The notes: generated from the letters alone by a model not told the origin. 64,000 bases of DNA from Candidatus Gastranaerophilales bacterium (GCA_944324475.1 CALUWK010000005.1:1-64000), one strand, 5' to 3'. Positions 8,632-16,714 are shown, counted from the stretch's first letter. Made by a program: numbers and translations.

Positions 8632-8745
8632 TGCGCCCTAAATATGGGTTAAAAAAAAACCGAATTTGATGACATATCAAAAACGGTTATATAATGAGTC
8701 TTGTATCGTTAGTAAATCTTGAAGCCCTAATAGGGCTTTTTTTTA
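8632..8745 (+). ncRNA. candidate small RNA of about 113 nt between rex and the rhodanese gene
   Basis: Bounded by a plausible promoter and a strong terminator with no gene between. Inside is a defined hairpin at 8658-8688: outer stem AACCG/CGGTT, a symmetric AA/AA internal loop, inner stem TTTGAT/ATCAAA, and loop GACAT. I could not match it to 6S, SRP, tmRNA or a riboswitch class. No plus-strand gene follows, so a cis leader is unlikely. Alternative: an ATG at 8631 opens a 12-codon frame (MRPKYGLKKNRI) almost at the predicted start, so a leaderless micropeptide is possible. Confidence 0.5.
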
Positions 8746-8748
8746 TTT
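8722..8748 (+). terminator. intrinsic terminator of candidate small RNA
   Basis: Stem AAGCCCT / AGGGCTT with loop AAT, followed by a long T-run. It lies 160 bp after rex, with a promoter-like sequence between, so it probably ends the small RNA and perhaps rex readthrough. Confidence 0.85.
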
Positions 8749-8846
8749 CGTGTATAATTATACTATATTCTACAAATATAGAAATACTACTTTTATACTA
8801 TTTATAACTATAGCTAAAAATAGTCCATTAGGGTAGTTTACACGAA

Positions 8847-9239
8847 CTACTCATTAGCAGATGTTTTTATAATATCATAATCCATTTTTTTCCAAGCACG
8901 ATAGCCTCCTTGCAATACTTTTGTCGGAAAACCGTTTTCTACAGCCTTATATGCAGCTTTATACCCCAGTTTACAATTATAATCATAACAATAAATTATA
9001 TTTATTTTATTTTTTTCTAACATAACTAAATGTTCATCCATTGACTCATAAGGAATATGAATAGCATAAGGTATATGTCCATCAATATAATCATCGTATT
9101 TTCTAACATCAATAATATTGATATTTTCTATGTCATTTTCAATTAAATTTTTTAATTCGTAAATACTTGCAATGAAAGATATTTGTTCTAAGAAAAATTC
9201 TTTTGCTTTGTGCAAATCTTTGGTTAAATTTTCACTCAT
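8847..9239 (-). CDS. rhodanese-domain protein
   Basis: A 130-residue single rhodanese domain with a helical N-terminal extension of about 30 residues. Motifs are NIIDVRKYDDYIDGHIPYAI and an active-site loop beginning at C84 (YCYDYNCKLG), followed by LQGGYRAWKKMDYDI at the C-terminus. C84 would carry a persulfide. The loop lacks the usual arginine and has a second cysteine (C89), unusual for a classical sulfurtransferase. AAGGA precedes the ATG. The upstream region has two copies or near-copies of a motif that also lies before the FAD oxidoreductase gene, suggesting shared control. Confidence 0.85.
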   Translation of the reverse strand: MSENLTKDLHKAKEFFLEQISFIASIYELKNLIENDIENINIIDVRKYDDYIDGHIPYAIHIPYESMDEHLVMLEKNKINIIYCYDYNCKLGYKAAYKAVENGFPTKVLQGGYRAWKKMDYDIIKTSANE

Positions 9240-9290
9240 GTTGAATTCCTTTCTAATCGATTGATAACTATAAAATTATTAATATAACGT

Positions 9291-9308
9291 ATCGATTGGT
9301 ATTGATAA
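9291..9308 (-). promoter_or_regulatory. shared 18-bp motif, rhodanese copy
   Basis: Reads TTATCAATACCAATCGAT toward the rhodanese gene, 52 bp before its ATG. It matches 16 of 18 positions with a copy at 10233-10250 in the same orientation relative to the FAD oxidoreductase gene. A weaker copy of the core (ATCGATTGAT) lies at 9256-9265. Probably an operator; binding factor unknown. Confidence 0.4.
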
Positions 9309-9312
9309 GATA

Positions 9313-10005
9313 CTAAACTATTCCTTCACGAATAGCTTTTACGGCAGCTTGTGTTCTATCATCAACAACTAGTTTTTGAATAATATTGCATACATGTGCT
9401 TTTGAAGTATGTTCAGATATGTTTAGTGCAGCTGCAATTTGTTGATTTGATTTGCCATCGACAACAAGTTTTAATACTTCATATTCTCTTGCAGTTAAAT
9501 TTGCATGTGATGATTTAAAACTTGACCTGCTAACTTGAGTTACTGGAATAACATTTGGATTTAATTCGCGTAAAATTTGTACTACTTTTTTGTCAATCCA
9601 CATTGCACCTGTTGAAACTGATTTTACAATCATATCCAAAAATTCAGAATTAATATCTTTTAAAATATATCCATATATTCCCATTTTCATGGCTTTGTTT
9701 ATAACATGTTCGTTAATGTGAGAAGTTAAAATTACAAATTTTACATCTGGTTTTTGAGATAAAACTTTTTCAATTAAATCTAAACCGTTGATATCACCTA
9801 ACTCTAAATCTAATAATACTACATCGGGATTTTGTGCAATTATTTTACTTATGCCTTCTTTTCCATTTGACGCTTCTGCAATTACACAAACATTACTTGA
9901 CGAATCAAAAAGTGACTTTATGCCACATCGAAAAAGTTTATGGTCATCAACCAACATTAATCTGACTTTTTCATTATTTTTAATATTTGTTATAGTGTTT
10001 TCCAT
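9313..10005 (-). CDS. NarL/FixJ-family response regulator, no adjacent kinase
   Basis: A 230-residue two-domain regulator. Receiver domain about 14-130 has the acidic pair D20/D21, phospho-acceptor D66 in LLDLELGDING, T94 in VILTSH, and K116 in YILKD, all conserved. After a linker rich in serine (about 148-165), the LuxR-type helix-turn-helix reads LTAREYEVLKLVVDGKSNQQIA, then LNISEHTSKAHVCNII. AAGGAG lies 6 nt before the ATG. No histidine kinase is in the window. It is flanked by rhodanese and FAD oxidoreductase genes that share upstream motifs, so these are plausible targets. Confidence 0.92.
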   Translation of the reverse strand: MENTITNIKNNEKVRLMLVDDHKLFRCGIKSLFDSSSNVCVIAEASNGKEGISKIIAQNPDVVLLDLELGDINGLDLIEKVLSQKPDVKFVILTSHINEHVINKAMKMGIYGYILKDINSEFLDMIVKSVSTGAMWIDKKVVQILRELNPNVIPVTQVSRSSFKSSHANLTAREYEVLKLVVDGKSNQQIAAALNISEHTSKAHVCNIIQKLVVDDRTQAAVKAIREGIV

Positions 10006-10336
10006 TACATTCTCCTTAGTTTACACCACAATTTAAACAAATATATTGATTTTATTCATTATAATTCTATCCATACAAAAGAACTGTTATAACATTATAA
10101 TTAATTTGAAATATAATTATATCTTCATTTATAATTAATTAGTCTGTAAAATCGTTTTTAAGAGGTGTTGAATTAAATAATATAGTGAATATACTATATC
10201 ATTTTTTTAAGTGCCAAGTTACATAATATACATTATCATAACCAATCGATTTATAACAATATTAAGTTAAAACTACTATAACATCTAGATATTAATTTTA
10301 ATAGAATTATAATGAAATTTGAATTATAATTTAAAC
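10006..10336. other. 331-bp divergent regulatory region
   Basis: Non-coding. It holds the response-regulator promoter leftward and the oxidoreductase promoter rightward. A 15-bp element, TAGAATTATAATGAA, occurs exactly once toward each gene: minus strand 10055-10069 and plus strand 10302-10316. A further GAATTATAAT follows at 10321-10330. Between them are an inverted repeat ATATAGT-GAATAT-ACTATAT (10180-10199) and the shared 18-bp motif (10233-10250). Confidence 0.5.
10233..10250 (+). promoter_or_regulatory. shared 18-bp motif, oxidoreductase copy
   Basis: Reads TTATCATAACCAATCGAT toward the FAD oxidoreductase, 87 bp before its ATG. Partner of the copy before the rhodanese gene; the last ten bases are identical. 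Confidence 0.4.
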
Positions 10337-11617
10337 ATGAGTTATACAAACAAATATGATGTAATTATTATAGGGGGTGGAACTTCAGGTTGTTCTTGTG
10401 CTTATAATTGCTCAAATTTAGGTTTAAAAACATTACTTGTAGAAAAAAATAATTTTTTGGGCGGTTTAATGACAGGTGGATTGGTTGTTCCAATCATGAA
10501 ATCATCTGCCACAGATTTGAATTGTAAATATTATAATTTACTGGTAAAAACAGCTAAAAAATTTAATGCACAAGCAACATATAAAGATGGTAATGATGGC
10601 TGGTTCAATCCTGAAGTTCTAAAAATTGTTTTAGAGGATATTCTTACAACTTCAAAAATTAAAATGAATTTAGATATACTTTTTGAAACAAATATAATTA
10701 GTATTAATAAAAATAATTCATTAATAGAAAATATAATATTGAATTCAAATTTATTATCATTACCAGTCGAGTCGACTTATTATGTCGATGCTACTGGTTC
10801 TGCCGAATTTTCAATTTTAGCTGGATGTGAAATTTTAAAAGAAAATAATATAATTCAACAAAATTCACTAAGATTTATTTTGGATAATGTTGACTTTAAT
10901 AAATTTGAATTATTCTTAAAAAGTTTAGATGATGATGAGAATATTACCAATACCTTTCGAGACGACATAAGTAATACTTTACATTTTACTACAGCTTCCA
11001 CTTGGAATGACAATGAAAGCTGGAAATTAGACAAATATTTAAAGTTAGGTGTTGAAGAAGGATTGCTGATAGAAACTGATAGGTCATATTTTCAAATATT
11101 TTCGGTTGCTGGAACAAATAATAAAGTTGCATTTAATTGTCCTAGAATTAATAATTATAAAAATAATCCTTTTATGGCTTCAAATGAACTAATTGAAGCA
11201 AAAAAAGCCATATGGAGAATATATAATTTTGTAAAAAAAATGTTTCCTGGATTTGAAAATTCTCAAATTTGCAACATTGCAACCCAAACAGGAATTCGAG
11301 AACAAAACCGAGTAAAAACAAAATATTATTACACTAAGGACGATTTAATCTCTGGAAAAAAATTCAAAAACAGTGTTCTTAGTGCAAATTATGGAATTGA
11401 TGTTCATTCACAGAATAAAAATTGCTCAATGACTCAAGTAAAAAAGAATTATGAACTTCCGATAGATACTCTAATTAGCAATGATTTTGATAATCTATTT
11501 ATAATAGGAAAAGCTATCGGAGCAGATTTTTATGCTCAAAGCGCTCTCAGAGTCCAGAAAAGCTGTATGTCAATGGGTGAAGCGATAGCAAAATATATTG
11601 CTCAAAATAAAAATTAA
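10337..11617 (+). CDS. FAD-dependent oxidoreductase (FAD_oxidored family)
   Basis: A 426-residue protein with an N-terminal FAD-binding motif IIIGGGTSGCSCAY (residues 10-23) and LLVEKNNFLGGLMTGGLV, typical of PF12831-type oxidoreductases. YVDATGSAEFSILAGCE supplies the conserved ATG/GD-like segment, and the C-terminal FIIGKAIGADFYAQSALRVQKSCMSMGEAI is the second FAD contact. Substrate unknown. I chose the ATG at 10337 over a TTG at 10319. No Shine-Dalgarno is present, and a perfect TATAAT ends 6 nt before the ATG, so the mRNA may be leaderless. Its stop lies 1 nt from the end of convergent mnmE. Confidence 0.85.
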   Translation: MSYTNKYDVIIIGGGTSGCSCAYNCSNLGLKTLLVEKNNFLGGLMTGGLVVPIMKSSATDLNCKYYNLLVKTAKKFNAQATYKDGNDGWFNPEVLKIVLEDILTTSKIKMNLDILFETNIISINKNNSLIENIILNSNLLSLPVESTYYVDATGSAEFSILAGCEILKENNIIQQNSLRFILDNVDFNKFELFLKSLDDDENITNTFRDDISNTLHFTTASTWNDNESWKLDKYLKLGVEEGLLIETDRSYFQIFSVAGTNNKVAFNCPRINNYKNNPFMASNELIEAKKAIWRIYNFVKKMFPGFENSQICNIATQTGIREQNRVKTKYYYTKDDLISGKKFKNSVLSANYGIDVHSQNKNCSMTQVKKNYELPIDTLISNDFDNLFIIGKAIGADFYAQSALRVQKSCMSMGEAIAKYIAQNKN

Positions 11618-11618
11618 T

Positions 11619-12953
11619 TTACTTACCTATGCAAAAATTACTAAAGATATCATCTAAAATGGTATCTGTAAAGACTTCCCCTGTTATTTCGCCAAGAGCT
11701 AGTATGGCACTTTTTAAATCCATTGCAAATAAATCATCATCACAATTAAAATTTGATGTTTTAATGACATTTTCAAGTGCATTTCTAGCATTAGTTAAGC
11801 AAAATTGCTGTCTTTTATTTGCAGTATAATCAATATCATCAGGAATGAATTTAATAATTTTTTGATAGATTGCATCTTTTAATTTATCAATTCCAAATCC
11901 TGTTATAGAACTAATTTCAATAACACCATCATCAATATTTTCATTTTGTGCAGCAAAAAGATCAGATTTAGTTTTTACAAATATTATTTCTTTGTTTTTC
12001 GCATAATTAAGAAGATTATTTTCTATTTTATCTTTTGAATCATCGAATAAAAATAAAACTATATTTGAATTTTCTATTGCATTTATAGAATTATCGATTC
12101 CGATTTTTTCAACTAAATCAGCTTCAATTTTATTTCTAATACCAGCAGTATCTATAAAATTAACCATATAACCATTCAAATTAATTGCTTCTTTAATTGT
12201 ATCTCTTGTTGTTCCTTCGATTGGAGTGACTATGGCTCTGGTGTAATTTAAAAGCGCATTAAAAAGTGAACTTTTACCGACATTAGGACGTCCAATCAGA
12301 CATGCGTTTATTCCATCTCTTATAAAATTGTGGCTTGATGCATTTTTTAATATTGCATTAATCTTAAGAATGTTATCGTTACATATCGAAACGATATAAT
12401 TAATATCAACTTCACTTACTTCATCAGGAAAATCTATCGAAGCAATCAATTTTGAATACAGATCGGTTAAATTTATACGAATTTCATTTATTTTATTTTT
12501 TAAATATCCCTCTAAATTATTTAAAGCAAACTTGGCTGATTTTGCATTTTTTGATGTGATAATGTCATTAATGGCTTCTGCTTGCGAAAGGTCGATTTTA
12601 TGATTTAAAAATGCGCGCTTAGTAAATTCTCCTTTTTGCGCCAAACGGACACCTTTAGATAATATTAACTCGAGTATTGAATTTATGACAGAAATTGACC
12701 CATGTGCTTGAATTTCAACAACATCTTCGCCGGTATAACTGTGAGGAGCAACAAAAGGAAGCAATATAACTTCATCTACCTTGGTCGAATTATTGGTTAT
12801 GTAACCATAATTTATCATTCCAATTTTGATTTTTTTTGAAAAAATAGACTGTGCAACTTTTAGCGCGTTTTCTCCCGAAAGTCTGATTATTCCTATGGCA
12901 CTTTGAGCAAGAGGGGTTGATATTGCAACGATTGTATCAAAATTATTTTCCAT
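11619..12953 (-). CDS. mnmE: tRNA modification GTPase MnmE
   Basis: With MnmG it installs the (carboxymethyl)aminomethyl group on wobble U34 of tRNAs. 444 residues, normal length. N-terminal tetrahydrofolate-binding domain begins DTIVAISTPLAQSAIGIIRLSG. The central G domain has GRPNVGKSSL (Walker A), GTTRDT and DTAGIR. The C-terminus ends with the obligatory FCIGK. No Shine-Dalgarno: TAAAAT (12960-12965) lies 6 nt upstream of the ATG. It is divergent from yidC, a remnant of the common rnpA-yidC-mnmE neighbourhood. Confidence 0.97.
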   Translation of the reverse strand: MENNFDTIVAISTPLAQSAIGIIRLSGENALKVAQSIFSKKIKIGMINYGYITNNSTKVDEVILLPFVAPHSYTGEDVVEIQAHGSISVINSILELILSKGVRLAQKGEFTKRAFLNHKIDLSQAEAINDIITSKNAKSAKFALNNLEGYLKNKINEIRINLTDLYSKLIASIDFPDEVSEVDINYIVSICNDNILKINAILKNASSHNFIRDGINACLIGRPNVGKSSLFNALLNYTRAIVTPIEGTTRDTIKEAINLNGYMVNFIDTAGIRNKIEADLVEKIGIDNSINAIENSNIVLFLFDDSKDKIENNLLNYAKNKEIIFVKTKSDLFAAQNENIDDGVIEISSITGFGIDKLKDAIYQKIIKFIPDDIDYTANKRQQFCLTNARNALENVIKTSNFNCDDDLFAMDLKSAILALGEITGEVFTDTILDDIFSNFCIGK

Positions 12954-13018
12954 AAATTGATTTTATCATGTTTATAGTAAAATTTATATATAATTCATTT
13001 TAACATGAGGAGAAAACA

Positions 13019-14116
13019 ATGGATTTTGTTACATTAACAATAAATATACTTGGAAAATTGGCTGAATTTGCCGGAAGTTATGGCATGGCAATTATAATTT
13101 TTACCATATTAATGCGTATTTGTTTGTGGCCCATGAATGTGTCACAACAACGTTCTATGAAAAATATGCAACAATTAACACCAAAAATGAAAATGATACA
13201 AGAAAAATATAAAAATAATCCTCAATTAATGCAACAAAAAATGATGGAATTTTATAAAGAACATAATTTCAATCCTACTGCAGGTTGTTTGCCTATGTTA
13301 ATTCAAATTCCGGTTTTCATAATGCTCTATAGTGCACTTATGAGTCCTTCTTTCATTCAAATGGCTGGAAATACACATTTTCTTTTTATAAATAGGTTAG
13401 ATTCTACTATTAAATCAAATGCTGGTATATCACTAGATGGCAAATTTTCAATTTCAAAAAATGCTCAATTTCAAGCTGGTAAATCTGCTAAAGTTTATCT
13501 TTCAAACGGAAACATAATTGAAAATGTTAAAATTGAAAAACCCCAAAAGGCCGTTGGAGTTCAAGGAGAAATTGAGACAGATAAACCAATCGAGCTTAAA
13601 ATTTCACTTGATAATTTAAATTTAAAATTTTCACAACTTGATAAAGTGGAAAAAGCCGAACTTTCCATTATGAATATCATGACAAAAGAGACTGAAAATA
13701 TAACTTTTGTTCGCAGAGGTGATATATTGGCTGCAGTTGTTCCGACAATACCTGCTCAAAACCAAATTCATTATGATGTAATATTGCTCGTTGCGCTATT
13801 TGGACTTACAATTTGGTTATCTCAAAAAGTTATGATGGCATCAACTCAAAACAAAAATCAAGATGCCACTCAAGCTGCTATCCAAAAGTCTATGGGTACG
13901 ATTATGCCAGTTATGATTATTCTTACGTTTGTGTTCATTCCTATTCCTGCAGGTGCTTTGTTATATTTGGTTACAAGTAATATTTTTCAAATAATCCAAA
14001 CACTTGTTATAAACAAACAACTTGATATTGAAGAAACTAAAAAAGAAAATAAAATTGCAGAAAAAGAAGGTATAATTGATGCAAAAGTAATAGATAAAAA
14101 AATTATAGATAAATAA
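13019..14116 (+). CDS. yidC: membrane protein insertase YidC with cyanobacterial-type insertion
   Basis: Inserts proteins into the cytoplasmic membrane alone or with SecYEG. 365 residues. The first membrane segment region (about 15-45) is followed by the cytoplasmic coiled region QQLTPKMKMIQEKYKNNPQ, then AGCLPMLIQIPVFIMLYSAL. The region from about 122 to 245 is an extra extracytoplasmic domain rich in beta-strand-like sequence, inserted before the last segments (about 245-265 and 290-330, ending TSNIFQIIQTLVI). Gram-negative YidC instead has its large domain after the first segment; this placement resembles cyanobacterial YidC. A lysine-rich C-tail may contact ribosomes. GAGGAG precedes the ATG. 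Confidence 0.93.
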   Translation: MDFVTLTINILGKLAEFAGSYGMAIIIFTILMRICLWPMNVSQQRSMKNMQQLTPKMKMIQEKYKNNPQLMQQKMMEFYKEHNFNPTAGCLPMLIQIPVFIMLYSALMSPSFIQMAGNTHFLFINRLDSTIKSNAGISLDGKFSISKNAQFQAGKSAKVYLSNGNIIENVKIEKPQKAVGVQGEIETDKPIELKISLDNLNLKFSQLDKVEKAELSIMNIMTKETENITFVRRGDILAAVVPTIPAQNQIHYDVILLVALFGLTIWLSQKVMMASTQNKNQDATQAAIQKSMGTIMPVMIILTFVFIPIPAGALLYLVTSNIFQIIQTLVINKQLDIEETKKENKIAEKEGIIDAKVIDKKIIDK

Positions 14117-14202
14117 ATATCCTTCAAAAATTTTATTTTTATCGCTAATTCTTTAAAAATAAGCAAATATATACTAAAATCAGTTAGAAAAGGGTATTTA
14201 AA

Positions 14203-15489
14203 TTGAGTGAAAAATTAATAATAAAAAGTTCAAACCCGGCTACAGGCGAGGTCACAATTAGTGGAGCTAAAAATTCTGTTTTAAAACTCATGGCAGCTTC
14301 CCTGCTTGCAAAGGATAAATCTACCATTTATAATGTCCCGGAATTAACTGATGTTGAAATAATGCTTGAGGTAATTAACGGATTAGGCGCCAAAACTTTT
14401 TATGATAAAAAACAAAAAAAAATTGAAATTGATGCTACTAACTTAACTAACTGTGTTGCAAAAAAAGAGTATGTTTCAAAAATGAGAGCAAGCTTTGTTG
14501 TACTTGGTGCTTTAGTTGGAAGATTAAAATGTGCCGAGGTTGCACTTCCTGGTGGTTGCAAAATTGGTGAAAGACGTGTCAATTTTCACATTAAAGGCCT
14601 TGAGTCACTTGGTTGCAAATGTGAAATAAAAGATGGTTATGTATATGCAAAAGCTACTAAACTCACTGGTGCTACCATTTGTTTTGATATCCCTTCTGTT
14701 GGAGCAACTGAAAATGTTATGATGGCTGCAATTTTAGCTGAAGGCACAACTATAATTCAAAATGCTGCACAAGAACCGGAAATAGTTGATTTAGCAAATT
14801 TTTTGAAATCAATGGGGGCAAAAATCGATGGTGCTGGTACTAATCAAATTATAATAAATGGTGTAAAACAGGAGAATTTAACTGGATGTGAATATACAAC
14901 CATTCCGGATAGAATTGAAGCAGGTACATATATGAGCATTATAATTGCTTCAAAAGGAAAAGCTATTATAAAAAATATATTTCCTAATCATTTGACTTTA
15001 TTTACAGGAAAACTTCTTGAAATGGGGGCCAACATTAAATTAATTGATCCAAATACAATGGAAGTGTCCAATGAAAAAAGACTGAAAGCAATGAATTTTA
15101 TTACTCAACCATATCCCGGTTTTCCAACAGACCTTCAGGCTCTTGCTATGGCACTTTTATGTTGTGCAGATGGCATATCTGTAGTAACAGAAAGTTTATA
15201 TGAGAATAGATTTATGCATGTCCCCGAATTTTGGAAAATGGGTGCTAATATAATAATTAATAAAAAACACGCAATAATTAAAGGTGTGGATTATTTGGTA
15301 GGCACACAAGTGGAATCAACTGATTTAAGAGCAGGAGCTGCATTGGTTACCGCTGCTGTTGCTGCAAGAGGCGAAACAGAAATAGGCTCGCTCAATCATA
15401 TTGATCGCGGATATGAAAATTTTGTAGAAAAGCTGCAAGGTCTTAAAATTAATGCAACAAGGGTAAAATATGACAATGATAATAATTGA
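14203..15489 (+). CDS. murA: UDP-N-acetylglucosamine 1-carboxyvinyltransferase MurA
   Basis: First committed step of peptidoglycan synthesis: transfers enolpyruvate from PEP to UDP-GlcNAc. 428 residues. N-terminal SGAKNSVLKLMAASLL binds substrate, and the catalytic cysteine C119 (fosfomycin target) sits in LPGGCKIGERRVNFH. Late motifs are PGFPTDLQALAMALL and STDLRAGAALVTAA. The start is a TTG, supported by AAAAGGG about 9 nt upstream and by alignment of MSEKLIIKSSNPATGEV with the family N-terminus. The small repeat-protein gene begins 24 bp downstream. Confidence 0.96.
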   Translation: MSEKLIIKSSNPATGEVTISGAKNSVLKLMAASLLAKDKSTIYNVPELTDVEIMLEVINGLGAKTFYDKKQKKIEIDATNLTNCVAKKEYVSKMRASFVVLGALVGRLKCAEVALPGGCKIGERRVNFHIKGLESLGCKCEIKDGYVYAKATKLTGATICFDIPSVGATENVMMAAILAEGTTIIQNAAQEPEIVDLANFLKSMGAKIDGAGTNQIIINGVKQENLTGCEYTTIPDRIEAGTYMSIIIASKGKAIIKNIFPNHLTLFTGKLLEMGANIKLIDPNTMEVSNEKRLKAMNFITQPYPGFPTDLQALAMALLCCADGISVVTESLYENRFMHVPEFWKMGANIIINKKHAIIKGVDYLVGTQVESTDLRAGAALVTAAVAARGETEIGSLNHIDRGYENFVEKLQGLKINATRVKYDNDNN

Positions 15490-15512
15490 CAACTATTTTT
15501 CTGGAGGAATAC

Positions 15513-15833
15513 ATGACTCAAAAGTATAAACGATGGTATGACCATGATCCGTTATTACTGGATGTTATTAATATGCTTAAAGATTACAAAGATGAGCTCC
15601 ATGAGCAAGCAGAGTTATTTTTAAAGAGCATTGAAAAAAAAGTTTCAAAAGATGTAATAGAAAAATTTTATCAGACAGTAAAACCGATAAATGGTGGTAA
15701 ACGTTGGTATGACAATGATGAGGTAATATCAAAAACTGTTGAATTACTTAGAATTGTTCCTATGGATGTTCAAAAAAGAACTGCTCAGAATTTTATAGAC
15801 ACACTTAAAGCAAATGGCATAGAACTTAAATAA
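15513..15833 (+). CDS. small protein of two tandem KRWYD repeats, unknown function
   Basis: 106 residues, ATG at 15513 behind a strong GGAGGAAT. Two homologous units start at K6 (KRWYDHDPLLLDVINML) and K63 (KRWYDNDEVISKTVELL), a period of 57. Each has the signature KRWYD-x-D followed by amphipathic helix and a second helix ending FLKSIE or FIDTLK. No cysteines, no signal peptide and no membrane segment; probably a soluble helical cytoplasmic protein. It follows murA by 24 bp and may be in the same operon. I do not recognise a family. Confidence 0.8.
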   Translation: MTQKYKRWYDHDPLLLDVINMLKDYKDELHEQAELFLKSIEKKVSKDVIEKFYQTVKPINGGKRWYDNDEVISKTVELLRIVPMDVQKRTAQNFIDTLKANGIELK

Positions 15834-15840
15834 TAAATTT

Positions 15841-16074
15841 TCATAATTTTTTATATAAGTTTAATACAACTTCTTCTGCGCTTTCATACAAATATTTTTT
15901 AACTGATGTTATTGAACGAGTTATAGCTGAAAATTCAGTAAATTTTTTATCAATGTATTCTTTTGTATATTCAGATTTATACATTCTGGCTTCAATTGCA
16001 AATAGCTCATTTTCAGATAATTCATTATCATAATATCGATTAATTTCTTCATCTAAACAATCAAGACATAACAT
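15841..16074 (-). CDS. small putative anti-sigma-like protein
   Basis: 77 residues, directly downstream of the ECF sigma gene with a 2-bp gap; its Shine-Dalgarno (AGGGGG) lies inside the end of the sigma gene. The start MLCLDCLDEEINRYYDNELSENE resembles zf-HC2 anti-sigma N-termini (CxxC, then Y-x-D-x-E-L-S), but the usual upstream histidine is missing and there is no membrane segment. The remaining helices could wrap the sigma factor. The anti-sigma role is inferred mostly from position. Confidence 0.6.
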   Translation of the reverse strand: MLCLDCLDEEINRYYDNELSENELFAIEARMYKSEYTKEYIDKKFTEFSAITRSITSVKKYLYESAEEVVLNLYKKL

Positions 16075-16076
16075 AT

Positions 16077-16643
16077 TTACCCCCTGGTATATTTATCTAT
16101 ATCATCTTTTATTTTTGCTCTGGCTCTTGAAATTCTTGATTTTACTGTTCCTATGGATGTTTTCGTAATTGCTGATATTTCATCATAACTCAATCCCTGT
16201 ATTTCTCTAAGTGTGATAGGGATTTTATATTGAATAGGTAAATTTTCAATAGCATTCTTAATAATTAAATCAAGTTCATTATATAAAATTTTATTTTGCG
16301 GATTACTGCTGTTATCTGGAATTTCAAATTCTATTTCTTCGTTGATTTTAAAAGGATCAAAAGTAATAATTTTTTTTCTGCTTTTTCTAAGATAATCGTA
16401 ATATGAATTAATAACAATTTGATTTAACCAGGTTTTAAAATATGCTGGTTTTTTTAATTGTTTAATTCTTTGAGTCAATTTAATTAAAACATCTTGCATA
16501 ATATCGGCTAAATCTGTTTCATTTTTTTTAAGGTAAAACAATGTTGTGTAGATATTGTTTTGTTCTTTTTTTATTATCTCCTCAAGGGCGGATTTATCAC
16601 CTGATTGTGCTTTTAAAATTGTTTTCTCAAAATCGTCATTCAT
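16077..16643 (-). CDS. ECF-type RNA polymerase sigma factor
   Basis: 188 residues. Region 2 spans about 20-90 (DLADIMQDVLIKLTQRIKQL, then FKTWLNQIVINSYYDYLRKSRKK). After an acidic linker, region 4 is at about 125-180 (ENLPIQYKIPITLREIQGLSYDEIS, then IGTVKSRISRARAKIKD), the -35-binding helix-turn-helix. Domain 3 is missing, as in ECF factors. The next gene probably encodes its partner. Divergent from thiE across 71 bp. Confidence 0.9.
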   Translation of the reverse strand: MNDDFEKTILKAQSGDKSALEEIIKKEQNNIYTTLFYLKKNETDLADIMQDVLIKLTQRIKQLKKPAYFKTWLNQIVINSYYDYLRKSRKKIITFDPFKINEEIEFEIPDNSSNPQNKILYNELDLIIKNAIENLPIQYKIPITLREIQGLSYDEISAITKTSIGTVKSRISRARAKIKDDIDKYTRG

Positions 16644-16714
16644 AAAAATAAGACTATTAAAATTTATGAAAATTAGCTATAATCATAGATATATAATCAT
16701 AGTGGTAATTTTTT

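Noticed and set aside
8763-8781. Inverted repeat CTATATT / AATATAG
   Set aside because: Short and pure AT-type; such repeats are expected by chance in this composition.
16644-16714. TPP riboswitch upstream of thiE
   Set aside because: Only 71 bp, with none of the conserved THI-box segments.
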